Source of the DNA: CAZGMJ01 sp964526785 | Lineage (GTDB): Bacteria; Planctomycetota; Phycisphaerae; Sedimentisphaerales; Anaerobacaceae | Length of the DNA: 52,318 nt | Direction: 5' to 3' | NCBI GenBank assembly: GCA_964526785.1 | Contig: CAZGMJ010000039.1 | Coordinates: forward strand, 1 to 52,318 | Shown here: piece after piece, positions 9,483 through 17,606 of the stretch | Position numbering within the stretch: the stretch's first letter is position 1 | How the letters are laid out: each line of letters opens with the position of its first letter | Notes under the pieces: generated by a model | The model's database searches: none | Told to the model about the DNA's origin: nothing | What the model saw: only the letters and a program-made list of their open reading frames with translations | Translations under genes and position numbers: made by a program

Positions 9483-9932
9483 ATGGCACTAATTGATCTG
9501 GTTGATGAGCGAATTGTGAAGATTCCCCTGGAGTCGAAAGACAAGCCGGACGTGTTGCGCGAGCTTGTTCAGATACTCAAGAATGCAGGAGAGATCGCGG
9601 ACTTCGAAGCCGTCCTGAAAGCGGTACAGGAGCGTGAAGACAAGCAGAGCACCGGTCTGCAGGACGGCATTGCCGTGCCCCATTGCAAGACCGAAGGCGT
9701 CTCGACGCTGAAGCTCGCCATCGGCATTTCCCCCGAGGGAATCGACTTCAATTCACTGGATGGCAAGCCATCCAAGCTCTTCTTTCTGCTGGTGGCTTCG
9801 CCGAAGCTCTCTGGGCCACACGTCGAAGCATTGGCTGAAATCGCCAAGTTGTCCTGCTCAAAGGCGTTCTGCAAAGCTCTGGTTTCTGCGGATAATGCCC
9901 AGGAAGTCGTGCAATTGTTGAAAGGCGAATAG
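9483..9932 (+). CDS. PTS EIIA-Ntr/fructose-type protein (PtsN-like)
   Basis: 149 residues, the length of a stand-alone EIIA of the fructose/nitrogen family. The phosphoacceptor His67 sits in the conserved GIAVPHCK. Upstream, REDKQSTGLQDG is the usual approach to the active site, and LFFLLVASPKLSGPHVEALAEIAKL is the typical second half. AGGAG lies about 8 nt before the ATG. It is 62 nt after the stress protein gene with no convincing terminator between, so it may be the last gene of the V-ATPase operon. No EI, HPr or EIIB/C is in the window, so it is more likely regulatory than a sugar transporter part. Confidence 0.9.
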   Translation: MALIDLVDERIVKIPLESKDKPDVLRELVQILKNAGEIADFEAVLKAVQEREDKQSTGLQDGIAVPHCKTEGVSTLKLAIGISPEGIDFNSLDGKPSKLFFLLVASPKLSGPHVEALAEIAKLSCSKAFCKALVSADNAQEVVQLLKGE

Positions 9933-10020
9933 ATGCACCAGCGAGAATGGCGGCGGTTGTGTATGCGCACGCATAATTGAGTGTGCTTTGAGCCAGGTCC
10001 GGCGCCGTCATAGTCGTCTG

Positions 10021-10467
10021 TCAATCAATCCACTTCTGGCATATCGAGTAGAGAGGCTCGAACCCCATCTTCTCGTGGAATTTGCGCGAGTGTTCGTTCA
10101 CCTCGAATACGTCGAGAACGACCCGCTTATACCCCAACTGCCGGGCGATCCTTATGGCATCCTCATACAGCATGCGTCCCAGACCTTTGCCTCGCATGTC
10201 CCTGCAGACATATACAAGATCGATCCAAAAGAGCGGATCGTAGATCAGCATGACCTCGGCATCCGTACGAAAGTGCAGGTATGCGACAGGGTCACCCGCA
10301 TCTTCCACTACGCGAATCAATTGACGCCGGATCGCTTCTTTGTATTTGGCGCGGTCCGCATCGCCGGCGGGTATGTCCTTTGCCGGGCGTTGCTCGATGG
10401 TCCGAACGGTCTCAAGCCCTTCGATCAGGAAATCGAAATCACTCTCGATAGCATAGCGCAGCTTCAC
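10021..10467 (-). CDS. GNAT family N-acetyltransferase
   Basis: 148 residues from a GTG with GGGGAAG upstream. The acetyl-CoA pyrophosphate loop is RDMRGKGLGRMLYEDA at about residues 89-104, fitting R/Q-x-x-G-x-G/A. It is followed by the C-terminal NEHSRKFHEKMGFEPLY, typical of small-molecule or protein acetyltransferases. Substrate unknown. It starts 30 nt after the sulfatase stop on the same strand, so the two probably share a transcript. It converges on the EIIA gene with an 88-nt gap. Confidence 0.85.
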   Translation of the reverse strand: MKLRYAIESDFDFLIEGLETVRTIEQRPAKDIPAGDADRAKYKEAIRRQLIRVVEDAGDPVAYLHFRTDAEVMLIYDPLFWIDLVYVCRDMRGKGLGRMLYEDAIRIARQLGYKRVVLDVFEVNEHSRKFHEKMGFEPLYSICQKWID

Positions 10468-10497
10468 GGTATCTTCCCCGTGTTGATATTCGACAAT

Positions 10498-12069
10498 TCA
10501 GAGGCGGTGTCCGGCCGGTGATGCAGCATTGACTGTCATCATGCCTTCGTTAAGTGGCCGATATGCACGCCCCGGAATCAGCTTTCCGTCATCGACGAAA
10601 CCTTCAGGTCTATTCGCAAGCCTCTCGATCATGCGGCCTCGCCAGGTTTGTAACAGCGAGGCACAGGATTGGTTATCAGCCAGATCGTGCTCTTCGCGAA
10701 TGTCCTTATCCAGATCGAACAACTGCTCGCTTCCGTCAGCCGGCCGCCATATATACTTGAAGCGACCATCGGTAAGCGCGTGATACGCCTGCGCCTGGCT
10801 GTAGCACGGCGCGTGCTCGAAGTGCAGCCAATTACGCACCCGCTCGCTTTGACCGCGAAGGGCGCTCAACAGGTTCACGCCGTCGATTCGAGCGGGACTT
10901 CTGATGCCGACAAGAGCCAGCAGTGTGGGCATGATATCCTCCAAACAGACGGGCTGCTTGATGCGCATATTCGATCGGAAACCAAGATCGCGTGAACCGC
11001 TGATGATGAACGGGATGTTGGCCGAGCCTTCGTAGGGCTCGCATTTGCGGAAGTAGCCGTGGTCGCCGAGCATCTCGCCATGATCGCTCGTGACGACAAT
11101 GACCCATGACCGCCCTGCCTTTTCGCTTCGCTTCCTAAAATCGCTAACGAGGCCCGCTATCTGTGCGTCGAGGTGCTCAATCAGGCCGAAATAGCCGGCC
11201 TGAGCCCTATGGAGGGTCTTGCCCTCGAGCAGAACCCGATGTCCCGTCCGATCACCTTCTGGCGACAGGCTGTCCCAATCCACCCAATCGCCATGGGCGG
11301 GCGCGGGCAGTTGCTTGTTCATGTACGGCTCGAAGTATTTCGGTGGAGGAAACAAAGGCGGGTGCGGTGCATAAAAGGAGGTCGTCAAGAACAGGGGCGC
11401 ACCTGCCGGCGACGATTGCACCACTTCTCGCGACTTTCTCACGACCCAGTTTGTGGGGTGCAACTCTTCATCGAGCGGCCAGGGCCTGGCCTGCCAGTGG
11501 TTATAGGTAATGCCAAGCTTCTTAACAAAATTCTTGATGCCCCCTGTTTGCGGAGCGGCACGTTTTAGAAATTGGTCGTATTGATCGCCACTGACATGCG
11601 TGGAGCCGAGGATCTGCTTCTGATATCCGCACGAACCGCTTTCGCGAACCTGATGCATATACCGCCCTACCAGAACCGTGGAATAGCCGGCCTCGCTGAG
11701 CAAGCCGGGCAGACTCGGCGTGGCGAAAGGTTTGGCCCGAAAGCCCACGACGCCACTGGTCTGCGGGTGTAGACCGGTCAACAGAGCATAGCGGGCGGGA
11801 ATGCACGAGGCGACAGGGCTATATGCCCGACGAAACAGTACACCCTCGCGAGCCAGCGCATCCAGCGCGGGCGTGCGCACTGCGGGATGGCCGAGAACGG
11901 AGAGGCAATCACCCCGCATCTGATCGGGCATGATGAGCAGGATATCGGGCCTATTGCCCTTCTCACCAGCAAAGCCGTTCGCAAGGCCACGCAGCCACGG
12001 AGCTGTCGCACCGAAGGCAGCCCCTTTCAAGAAATCTCTTCGCTCTATCCTGTTGTGCTTTACATCCAT
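10498..12069 (-). CDS. Tat-exported sulfatase (formylglycine-dependent)
   Basis: 523 residues. The N-terminus has a twin-arginine signal (ERRDFLKGAAFGATAPW, about 9-25). The sulfatase core begins with PDILLIMPDQMRGD (metal ligands Asp49 and Gln50). The active-site motif CIPAR, whose Cys89 is the residue converted to formylglycine, is followed by YALLTGLHPQTSG. A later TSDHGEMLGDHG carries further metal and sulfate ligands. It would hydrolyse sulfate esters, probably of polysaccharides, in the periplasm. GAGG precedes the ATG. A formylglycine-generating enzyme is not in the window. Substrate class cannot be told from sequence alone. It follows asnA on the same strand (88-nt gap). Confidence 0.93.
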   Translation of the reverse strand: MDVKHNRIERRDFLKGAAFGATAPWLRGLANGFAGEKGNRPDILLIMPDQMRGDCLSVLGHPAVRTPALDALAREGVLFRRAYSPVASCIPARYALLTGLHPQTSGVVGFRAKPFATPSLPGLLSEAGYSTVLVGRYMHQVRESGSCGYQKQILGSTHVSGDQYDQFLKRAAPQTGGIKNFVKKLGITYNHWQARPWPLDEELHPTNWVVRKSREVVQSSPAGAPLFLTTSFYAPHPPLFPPPKYFEPYMNKQLPAPAHGDWVDWDSLSPEGDRTGHRVLLEGKTLHRAQAGYFGLIEHLDAQIAGLVSDFRKRSEKAGRSWVIVVTSDHGEMLGDHGYFRKCEPYEGSANIPFIISGSRDLGFRSNMRIKQPVCLEDIMPTLLALVGIRSPARIDGVNLLSALRGQSERVRNWLHFEHAPCYSQAQAYHALTDGRFKYIWRPADGSEQLFDLDKDIREEHDLADNQSCASLLQTWRGRMIERLANRPEGFVDDGKLIPGRAYRPLNEGMMTVNAASPAGHRL

Positions 12070-12091
12070 CGTTGAACCTCGTCAGCACCTG

Positions 12092-12108
12092 CTGTTTCTC
12101 AGAAACAG
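12092..12108. other. Perfect 7-bp hairpin between asnA and the sulfatase
   Basis: CTGTTTC and GAAACAG form a perfect stem with a 3-nt loop in the 88-nt gap between asnA and the sulfatase. No T-run follows on either strand, so it is not a standard intrinsic terminator. It could be a weak attenuator, an mRNA stability element or chance. Confidence 0.3.
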
Positions 12109-12157
12109 GGACAACATAACCAATATGGCGGCACGTATTCGCCCGCAGCGCCTTCAC

Positions 12158-13198
12158 CTACAGCAACTGGACGCCGGCTTCTCTGCACTTGCTGACCATA
12201 TCATCAGGCCAGATGCTGGCATGCACTTCGCCAACGTGCAGTTTCCGGAGGAAGAACATGCACAAGCGCGACTGTCCGATGCCGCCGCCGACGGTCAGCG
12301 GCAGATCTCCGGCGAGCAGTCGCTTATGCCACGTCATCCGGGCCCGTTCTGCGGCGCCGCGTATTCGCAGTTGCTCCAGCAAAGACGTCTTGTCCACACG
12401 AATGCCCATCGAGCTGATCTCGAAGGCCCTTTCCAGAAGTGGGTACCAGAGCAATATGTCCCCGTTGAGGCCTTTTCTGCCGTTGCCGGTCGGCGTCACC
12501 CAGTCGTCATAGTCGGGTGCCCTGCCGTCGTGGACTGTCCCGTTCTGCAACTCGCCGCCAATGCCTATCACGAAGACGGCACCGTGCTTCTGTACGATCC
12601 GATTCTCCCGCTCGCGCGGGTCGATATCGGGGTACATGTCGAGCAGTTCTTCGGAATGAACGAAAGTAATCTCCTCGGGCAATGTGGATTCGACATGCGT
12701 GTACTCGTCGTCGACGGCCTTTTCGGTCTGCTTGATAACGCGGTAGATGTCGCGTACGATTTCCTTGAGAAAATCGAGGTTGCGCTGTTCAGGGGAAATG
12801 ACGCGTTCCCAGTCCCACTGATCGACGTAAATCGAATGGAGATTGTCCAGGCATTCCTCATCCGGGCGGATTGCGTTCATGTCCGTGTAGAGTCCTTCAC
12901 CCTGTTCGAACCCGTAATCCGCCAGGACCATGCGTTTCCATTTCGCAAGCGAGAACAGACATTCGGCCTCGCTGTAGTCGTCGTCCCTGATGCGAAAGGC
13001 GGCCTTGGCCTCGATGCCGTTCAGGTCGTCATTGATGCCCGAACCTTTTCGAAGGAACAGCGGGGCCGAGACACGCTGAAGATTGAGGGCTTCGGCCAGA
13101 TGATCCTGGAAGAAGTCCTTGACGAATTTAATGCCGCGTTCAGTATCGCGGAGATTCAGAATAGGCCTGTATCCGTCTTTGAGCACTAGATTGGGCAC
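12158..13198 (-). CDS. asnA: Aspartate--ammonia ligase (AsnA type)
   Basis: 346 residues, close to the roughly 330 of the enterobacterial enzyme. It makes asparagine from aspartate, ammonia and ATP, and is related to class II aminoacyl-tRNA synthetases. Visible signatures are HGAVFVIGIGGELQNG, then HDGRAPDYDDW, and the class II motif-3-like GGGIGQSRLCMFFL near residue 310. It starts at a GTG preceded by AGGAG at 8 nt. A sigma-70-like promoter lies 48-76 nt upstream. It is divergent from the glycoside hydrolase gene. The downstream sulfatase may be co-transcribed, but no functional link is apparent. Confidence 0.95.
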   Translation of the reverse strand: MPNLVLKDGYRPILNLRDTERGIKFVKDFFQDHLAEALNLQRVSAPLFLRKGSGINDDLNGIEAKAAFRIRDDDYSEAECLFSLAKWKRMVLADYGFEQGEGLYTDMNAIRPDEECLDNLHSIYVDQWDWERVISPEQRNLDFLKEIVRDIYRVIKQTEKAVDDEYTHVESTLPEEITFVHSEELLDMYPDIDPRERENRIVQKHGAVFVIGIGGELQNGTVHDGRAPDYDDWVTPTGNGRKGLNGDILLWYPLLERAFEISSMGIRVDKTSLLEQLRIRGAAERARMTWHKRLLAGDLPLTVGGGIGQSRLCMFFLRKLHVGEVHASIWPDDMVSKCREAGVQLL

Positions 13199-13245
13199 GT
13201 TGTCTACTCCTGTCTTAGTTGGGCATTGGCTATATCGTGCCGCCT

Positions 13246-13274
13246 ACCATAGCCAAGCAGATGGAGAACGTCAA
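13246..13274 (-). promoter_or_regulatory. Sigma-70-like promoter for asnA
   Basis: On the minus strand TTGACG (-35, 5/6) is separated by 17 nt from TATGGT (-10, 4/6). It lies in the divergent spacer, correctly placed for asnA (GTG at 13198). Predicted 5' leader about 40 nt. Confidence 0.6.
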
Positions 13275-13338
13275 AGCAAAAAGGCGCTCTCGGAAATTCG
13301 GCCCCGGAGTAGGAAGGCGTCCCGGTTTGGAAGGAGTA

Positions 13339-13366
13339 TTGCTTTGGGATGGACAAGCGGTAGAAT
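13339..13366 (+). promoter_or_regulatory. Possible promoter for the glycoside hydrolase gene
   Basis: TTGCTT, a 16-nt spacer and TAGAAT (-10, 5/6), ending 65 nt before the ATG at 13432. The -10 is good and the -35 poor, so the gene may need an activator or a different site. Confidence 0.35.
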
Positions 13367-13431
13367 GATCTACGGTAAAAGCATGGACGCTAAAGTCTGA
13401 GATGCTGCACGTTGTATAAGGAGCCAACACA

Positions 13432-14904
13432 ATGCATAGCGACACCGGACGAAGAAGTGGACAGTCGGGGAAAAATCGAGCCCGGGATATGAACAGCAGA
13501 GACACGAGGCGCCGAAGTACAGTGCCACGGTTGCCGGGTGTTGTCTTGCTGATGATCCTCGTTGTGTCGGCCGCGGGCAGGCCCATTCGGTTGCTCGAGG
13601 AAAATCCGCACTATCTGGAGTGGCGTGGCGAACCGACGGTACTGATTACATCGGGGGAACACTACGGAGCGGTGCTGAATCGAGCTTTCGATTACCGAAG
13701 ATATCTCAAGGCGCTGGAGTCGTACGACTTCAATCTCACCCGCACATTCACAGGGGCGTATTGCGAACCGCCTGGTGCGTTCAACATCCAGCACAATACG
13801 CTTGCGCCGGCCGGGGGCGACCTGATTTGCCCATGGGCGAGAAGCGAGGAGCCCGGCTATGCCAATGGCGGCAACAAATTTGACCTGACCAAGTGGAATC
13901 CGGCGTATTTTCGACGGCTTCGCGATTTCCTGAGTCAGGCGGACAAACACGGGGTCGTCGTTGAGTTGGTGCTCTTCTGCCCATTCTACAAGGACAGTAT
14001 GTGGGACCTGAGCCCGATGAACGCCGCCAACAACGTCAACGGCGTGGGCACATGCGAACGGGAGGAGGCGTATACGCTCAAGCACGCGAGTCTGCAGGCG
14101 GTGCAGGACAGGATGGTTCGCAAAATCGTGCGGGAACTACAGGACTTCGATAATCTCTATTACGAAATATGCAACGAGCCGTACTTCGGCGGGGTCACAC
14201 TCGAATGGCAGGCGCATATTGCAGAGGTAATTGCGCAGGCCGAGGAGGGTTTTGAGCACAAACACCTGATCGCTCAGAACATAGCCAACAAGTATGCCAA
14301 GATCGAAGACCCGAATCCGCTGGTGTCCATATTCAACTTTCACTACGCCAAGCCGGAGGCGGCGATGGACAACTATAGGCTGAATCGGGTTTTGGGGGAT
14401 GATGAGACAGGTTTCAGGGGAAGCGATCCGACGCCTTACCGCCTGGAGGGATGGAAGTTCATGCTGGCAGGCGGCGCCGTTTACAGCAATCTGGATTACT
14501 CCTTCACGGTCGGACATGAAGATGGCACGGCGAAGAACAAGGCTCCAGGCAGCGTTGGCTCGGCCATGCACAAGCAATTGCAAATTCTGGGCGGCTTTCT
14601 CAGGGGATTCGACTTCTGGAAGATGAAGCCGAGCCAGTCGGCAATCGAGCGAATCTCGCCCAAAGCATCACATGTACAGGTCCTGGCTGATGCCGGCCGG
14701 GCATACGCAATCCATGTCAGCGGTGCCGCGAAGACTGAGTTGCATTTAAGGCTTCCCGCGGGCGAATATGGCGTCGAATGGCTCGACACGAAGACGGGAT
14801 CGGTAGTGGAGAGCAAGAAGATCAAACACGAATGGGGCAGCCGTAGTTTTCGGTCGCCTGCGTACGAGGACGACATTGCTCTTCGCATACTTCAGGGGCG
14901 CTAG
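13432..14904 (+). CDS. Secreted clan-A (beta/alpha)8 glycoside hydrolase with C-terminal collagen-binding-like domain
   Basis: 490 residues. A basic N-terminus and hydrophobic stretch (LPGVVLLMILVVSAAG, about 34-49) look like a signal peptide. AAGGAG stands about 8 nt before the ATG at 13432; an internal ATG at 13489 is a weaker alternative. The catalytic domain is a cellulase-like TIM barrel: YYEICNEP carries the clan-A acid/base Glu (about residue 249), and Glu325 in GDDETGFRG is a plausible nucleophile. The final 85 residues (GEYGVEWLDTKTGSVV) resemble the 'putative collagen-binding' beta domain often fused to such enzymes. Substrate not determinable. A nearby sulfatase and FG-GAP protein fit polysaccharide use. 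Confidence 0.8.
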   Translation: MHSDTGRRSGQSGKNRARDMNSRDTRRRSTVPRLPGVVLLMILVVSAAGRPIRLLEENPHYLEWRGEPTVLITSGEHYGAVLNRAFDYRRYLKALESYDFNLTRTFTGAYCEPPGAFNIQHNTLAPAGGDLICPWARSEEPGYANGGNKFDLTKWNPAYFRRLRDFLSQADKHGVVVELVLFCPFYKDSMWDLSPMNAANNVNGVGTCEREEAYTLKHASLQAVQDRMVRKIVRELQDFDNLYYEICNEPYFGGVTLEWQAHIAEVIAQAEEGFEHKHLIAQNIANKYAKIEDPNPLVSIFNFHYAKPEAAMDNYRLNRVLGDDETGFRGSDPTPYRLEGWKFMLAGGAVYSNLDYSFTVGHEDGTAKNKAPGSVGSAMHKQLQILGGFLRGFDFWKMKPSQSAIERISPKASHVQVLADAGRAYAIHVSGAAKTELHLRLPAGEYGVEWLDTKTGSVVESKKIKHEWGSRSFRSPAYEDDIALRILQGR

Positions 14905-14940
14905 ACATCCAGCCAGACGAAGGGCAGGTCGTGAATACGA

Positions 14941-14969
14941 TTGATACTCCGCGGGTCTGCGTATATACT
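14941..14969 (+). promoter_or_regulatory. Strong sigma-70-like promoter for the FG-GAP gene
   Basis: TTGATA (-35, 5/6), a 17-nt spacer and TATACT (-10, 5/6). The -35 begins at the TTG that would be the longest-frame start of the FG-GAP gene, so that long start cannot be right. The predicted leader is about 145 nt, ending at the TTG at 15121. Confidence 0.65.
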
Positions 14970-15120
14970 GCGGTGGGGTGATGTGGATAACAGGCCCGGC
15001 TTACAAACGTACGGCGAATTCAGGAATTGTCACTGTCGGCATGCGTGCACTGTATTCGGCACCTATTTAGCAGGCACGTCGACCGAGTGTAGATATGAAA
15101 TCGAAAGGGAGGTCTGTGCT

Positions 15121-17499
15121 TTGAAAGCAAACAGAGGGATTGACTTTTTCCTGCCAGCATTGACGGTCTTTCTTGTCGCCACGGTGGCGACTAATGCGGA
15201 GATCAGCGAGTTATCCGCATACTACGGCTTCGAGGAAATCGAGATTATCAAGCTGGACTGGGGCACCAGCGGCCTGCAAACTACAGACTTGAACGGCGAT
15301 GGGCTGAACGACATTCTGGTCGTTAACAACAAGAGGGCGAAAATAGAGCTATTGCTGCAAAAAGCCTCTCCCGGGCCGGTGGCCGGCGACGCCGGAACCG
15401 ATCCGAATGAAGCGGATGTAAACGCCCTGCCGCCACAACAGCGTTTTGCCAACGAGAGCATTGCGGTATCCCAGCAGATACACAGTATGGCCACCGGCGA
15501 CCTGAACTCCGACGGCCTGCCGGACATCGCCTTCTACGGTGAACCCGAGGGCTTGTACGTCATACTGCAGAAGAGCGCGGAGTCCAATAGCGGCAGCGCC
15601 TTGCGCCTGCAGTGGCATACGAGGCGAAAGATCGCCGTCGAAGACGGACTGCATTTTCCCAAAGCACTGGCCTGCGCCGACCTCAATGGAGACGGCAAAG
15701 AAGATATGGCTCTTGCGGGGCAGGACTCGGTGTATGTGGTCGTGCAGGAGACGGACGGGACATTAGCCGAACCGGTTAAATACCCTGTTTCTGGCCAAAT
15801 CCTCGCAGTAGAGCCCGCCGATCTCAACGGAGACGGGCTGACGGACCTGGTTCTCATTGCCAACGATCCGGACAAGCCGGTGCACGTGCGATTCGGCCTG
15901 GAAGGCGGGTATCTGGGGCCGCAGATTCAGTACTTCATAGAACGGCCTTTCGCTTTTCGTCTCCATAACATGGACGATGACAAAGGCGAAGAAGCATTGA
16001 CCATCGACGCGAGGAGCGGGCGGCTGCTGTGTTATTCGCTCGGTACGGCCGCAGGAGTCGATCAGGACTGGCCGGTGCTGCTCTACCCCCTGCCGTCCGG
16101 TGAAGGCAGTACGAATCGCGACCTGGTCACCGGCGACTTTGACGGCGACGGCCTGGGCGATATCGTCATAAGCGAGCCCGGATCGGCTGAGCTGGTGTTG
16201 TATCGACATAGATCGGAGGTCGGGCTTGCCGAACCCGTCCGCTTCCCCGCATTCTCGGAGATTACGAGCCTTAGCGCTGGTGATATCGACGGCGACGGGA
16301 AGACGGACGTCGCGGTTCTCAGCGTCAAGGAGAAGGCGATTGGCTTGAGCCGTTTCGAGAACAAGCGGCTGACCTTTCCGAAGCCGCTGGTGCTGTCGGA
16401 GGAACCGCTGGCCATGGAACTGGCGGACATGGACAACAGCGGCTCGGCAGATTGCGTACATGTAGCTAAAGACGCCAATGACGTCAGGCTGTTCGGCATC
16501 ACGTATGACCTCGGCCGGGCGCAGACCGAGCGAACGTGGTCGATGGCCGTGCCTGAGATGAAGGCTAATCCGGACGGCATGCGGGTATTCGATGCGGACC
16601 AGGACGGCCTGCTGGACGTGCTAATCTTTGTCAGATACGAGTTGCCGATGCTGCTGCGACAGGTGGAGAAAGGCGATTTTGCCGTCGTTGACTCTGTCGA
16701 GGCACAAAACAGCCTCATCAAGGAAGCCACAGAGCAATCCATTGCTGTAGCGGACGTGGACTCTGAGCCCGGCCGCGAGTTGCTGGTTGCGCAGAAGAAT
16801 TTCGCCAGAAGTCTGGTATTCGCAGACGGCCGACGCTGGAGTGTGATCGACCAGTACAATGCGAGAAGCACTGAGAATCAGGTCTCAGCGGTGGCCGCCG
16901 TGTCTATAAGCGGCCAGACCGCGGATGAACGGCCGGCCATTTTGCTGTTGGACGGGCAGCGCGGCACGCTCCAGATTCTCAAGGCAGATGACGGGACGGC
17001 ATATGGCTTCGTCGAAGAAACGGATGTCGGCACATGGAATACTTCGAGCAATCTGAAGATCCTGTCGGCGCCAATTGGGCCGGACCGAAGCCGGAGCATC
17101 ATACTCTTCGACGGTAACAAGTTCGCACTGGTTTTGCCGCCCGACAGGGAAGGGCAAATCGAGCACTTTGAACGCCTCTGGAGCTACGAGACGGACATCG
17201 AGGACGGCGGCTACGGGAACCTCGCAGCCGGCGACATCAACGGCGACGGACAAACTGATATCGTGATGGTGGACTACAAGAAGAACCATATCGAAATACT
17301 CACGCTCGATGCGAGCGACCAACCGGTGCCTGCGATGCGATTCAAGATATTCGAGGCGAAGAGCTATCGCGACGACCAGAAGCGGACCAAGGCCGCTGTC
17401 GAGCCTCGGGAAATGCAAATCAGCGACGTTACCGGCGATGGCAAAGACGACCTGATTACACTCATTCACGACCGGGTCATTATCTATCCCCAGGATTGA
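15121..17499 (+). CDS. Large secreted FG-GAP/VCBS repeat protein
   Basis: 792 residues from a TTG start. AAAGGGAGG ends 8 nt before it, and the frame then gives a clean signal peptide (Lys/Arg, hydrophobic FFLPALTVFLVATVATNA). The frame is open upstream to 14941, but that part overlaps a good promoter and is Cys-rich. The mature protein is a chain of FG-GAP/VCBS blades with about ten calcium-loop motifs of DxDxDGxxD type (DLNGDGLND, DLNGDGKED, DFDGDGLGD, DIDGDGKTD, DINGDGQTD and others). Two or more (DMDNSGSAD, DADQDGLLD) are divergent. Likely a beta-propeller, calcium-bound extracellular or surface protein. No membrane anchor or sorting tail is seen. Partner unknown. Confidence 0.85.
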   Translation: MKANRGIDFFLPALTVFLVATVATNAEISELSAYYGFEEIEIIKLDWGTSGLQTTDLNGDGLNDILVVNNKRAKIELLLQKASPGPVAGDAGTDPNEADVNALPPQQRFANESIAVSQQIHSMATGDLNSDGLPDIAFYGEPEGLYVILQKSAESNSGSALRLQWHTRRKIAVEDGLHFPKALACADLNGDGKEDMALAGQDSVYVVVQETDGTLAEPVKYPVSGQILAVEPADLNGDGLTDLVLIANDPDKPVHVRFGLEGGYLGPQIQYFIERPFAFRLHNMDDDKGEEALTIDARSGRLLCYSLGTAAGVDQDWPVLLYPLPSGEGSTNRDLVTGDFDGDGLGDIVISEPGSAELVLYRHRSEVGLAEPVRFPAFSEITSLSAGDIDGDGKTDVAVLSVKEKAIGLSRFENKRLTFPKPLVLSEEPLAMELADMDNSGSADCVHVAKDANDVRLFGITYDLGRAQTERTWSMAVPEMKANPDGMRVFDADQDGLLDVLIFVRYELPMLLRQVEKGDFAVVDSVEAQNSLIKEATEQSIAVADVDSEPGRELLVAQKNFARSLVFADGRRWSVIDQYNARSTENQVSAVAAVSISGQTADERPAILLLDGQRGTLQILKADDGTAYGFVEETDVGTWNTSSNLKILSAPIGPDRSRSIILFDGNKFALVLPPDREGQIEHFERLWSYETDIEDGGYGNLAAGDINGDGQTDIVMVDYKKNHIEILTLDASDQPVPAMRFKIFEAKSYRDDQKRTKAAVEPREMQISDVTGDGKDDLITLIHDRVIIYPQD

Positions 17500-17606
17500 T
17501 CGTTTCCGAAAGCCCGTAAGTGGAATACCACGGCGAACCTTCAAACTGTTGCGGGCCGAACGTTCTTGTGGAAACGTGCACAGTCAGCGGCTACCATACG
17601 TTCCCG

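Noticed and set aside
9962..9975. Small inverted repeat TATGCG/CGCATA between the EIIA and GNAT genes
   Set aside because: Tiny loop and no T-run, so I do not call it a terminator.
9988..10521. A plus-strand frame over the GNAT gene
   Set aside because: The minus-strand GNAT has the acetyl-CoA motif and a ribosome site; this frame has neither.
11930..13189. A 419-codon plus-strand frame
   Set aside because: It is antisense to asnA and the start of the sulfatase, both clearly real.
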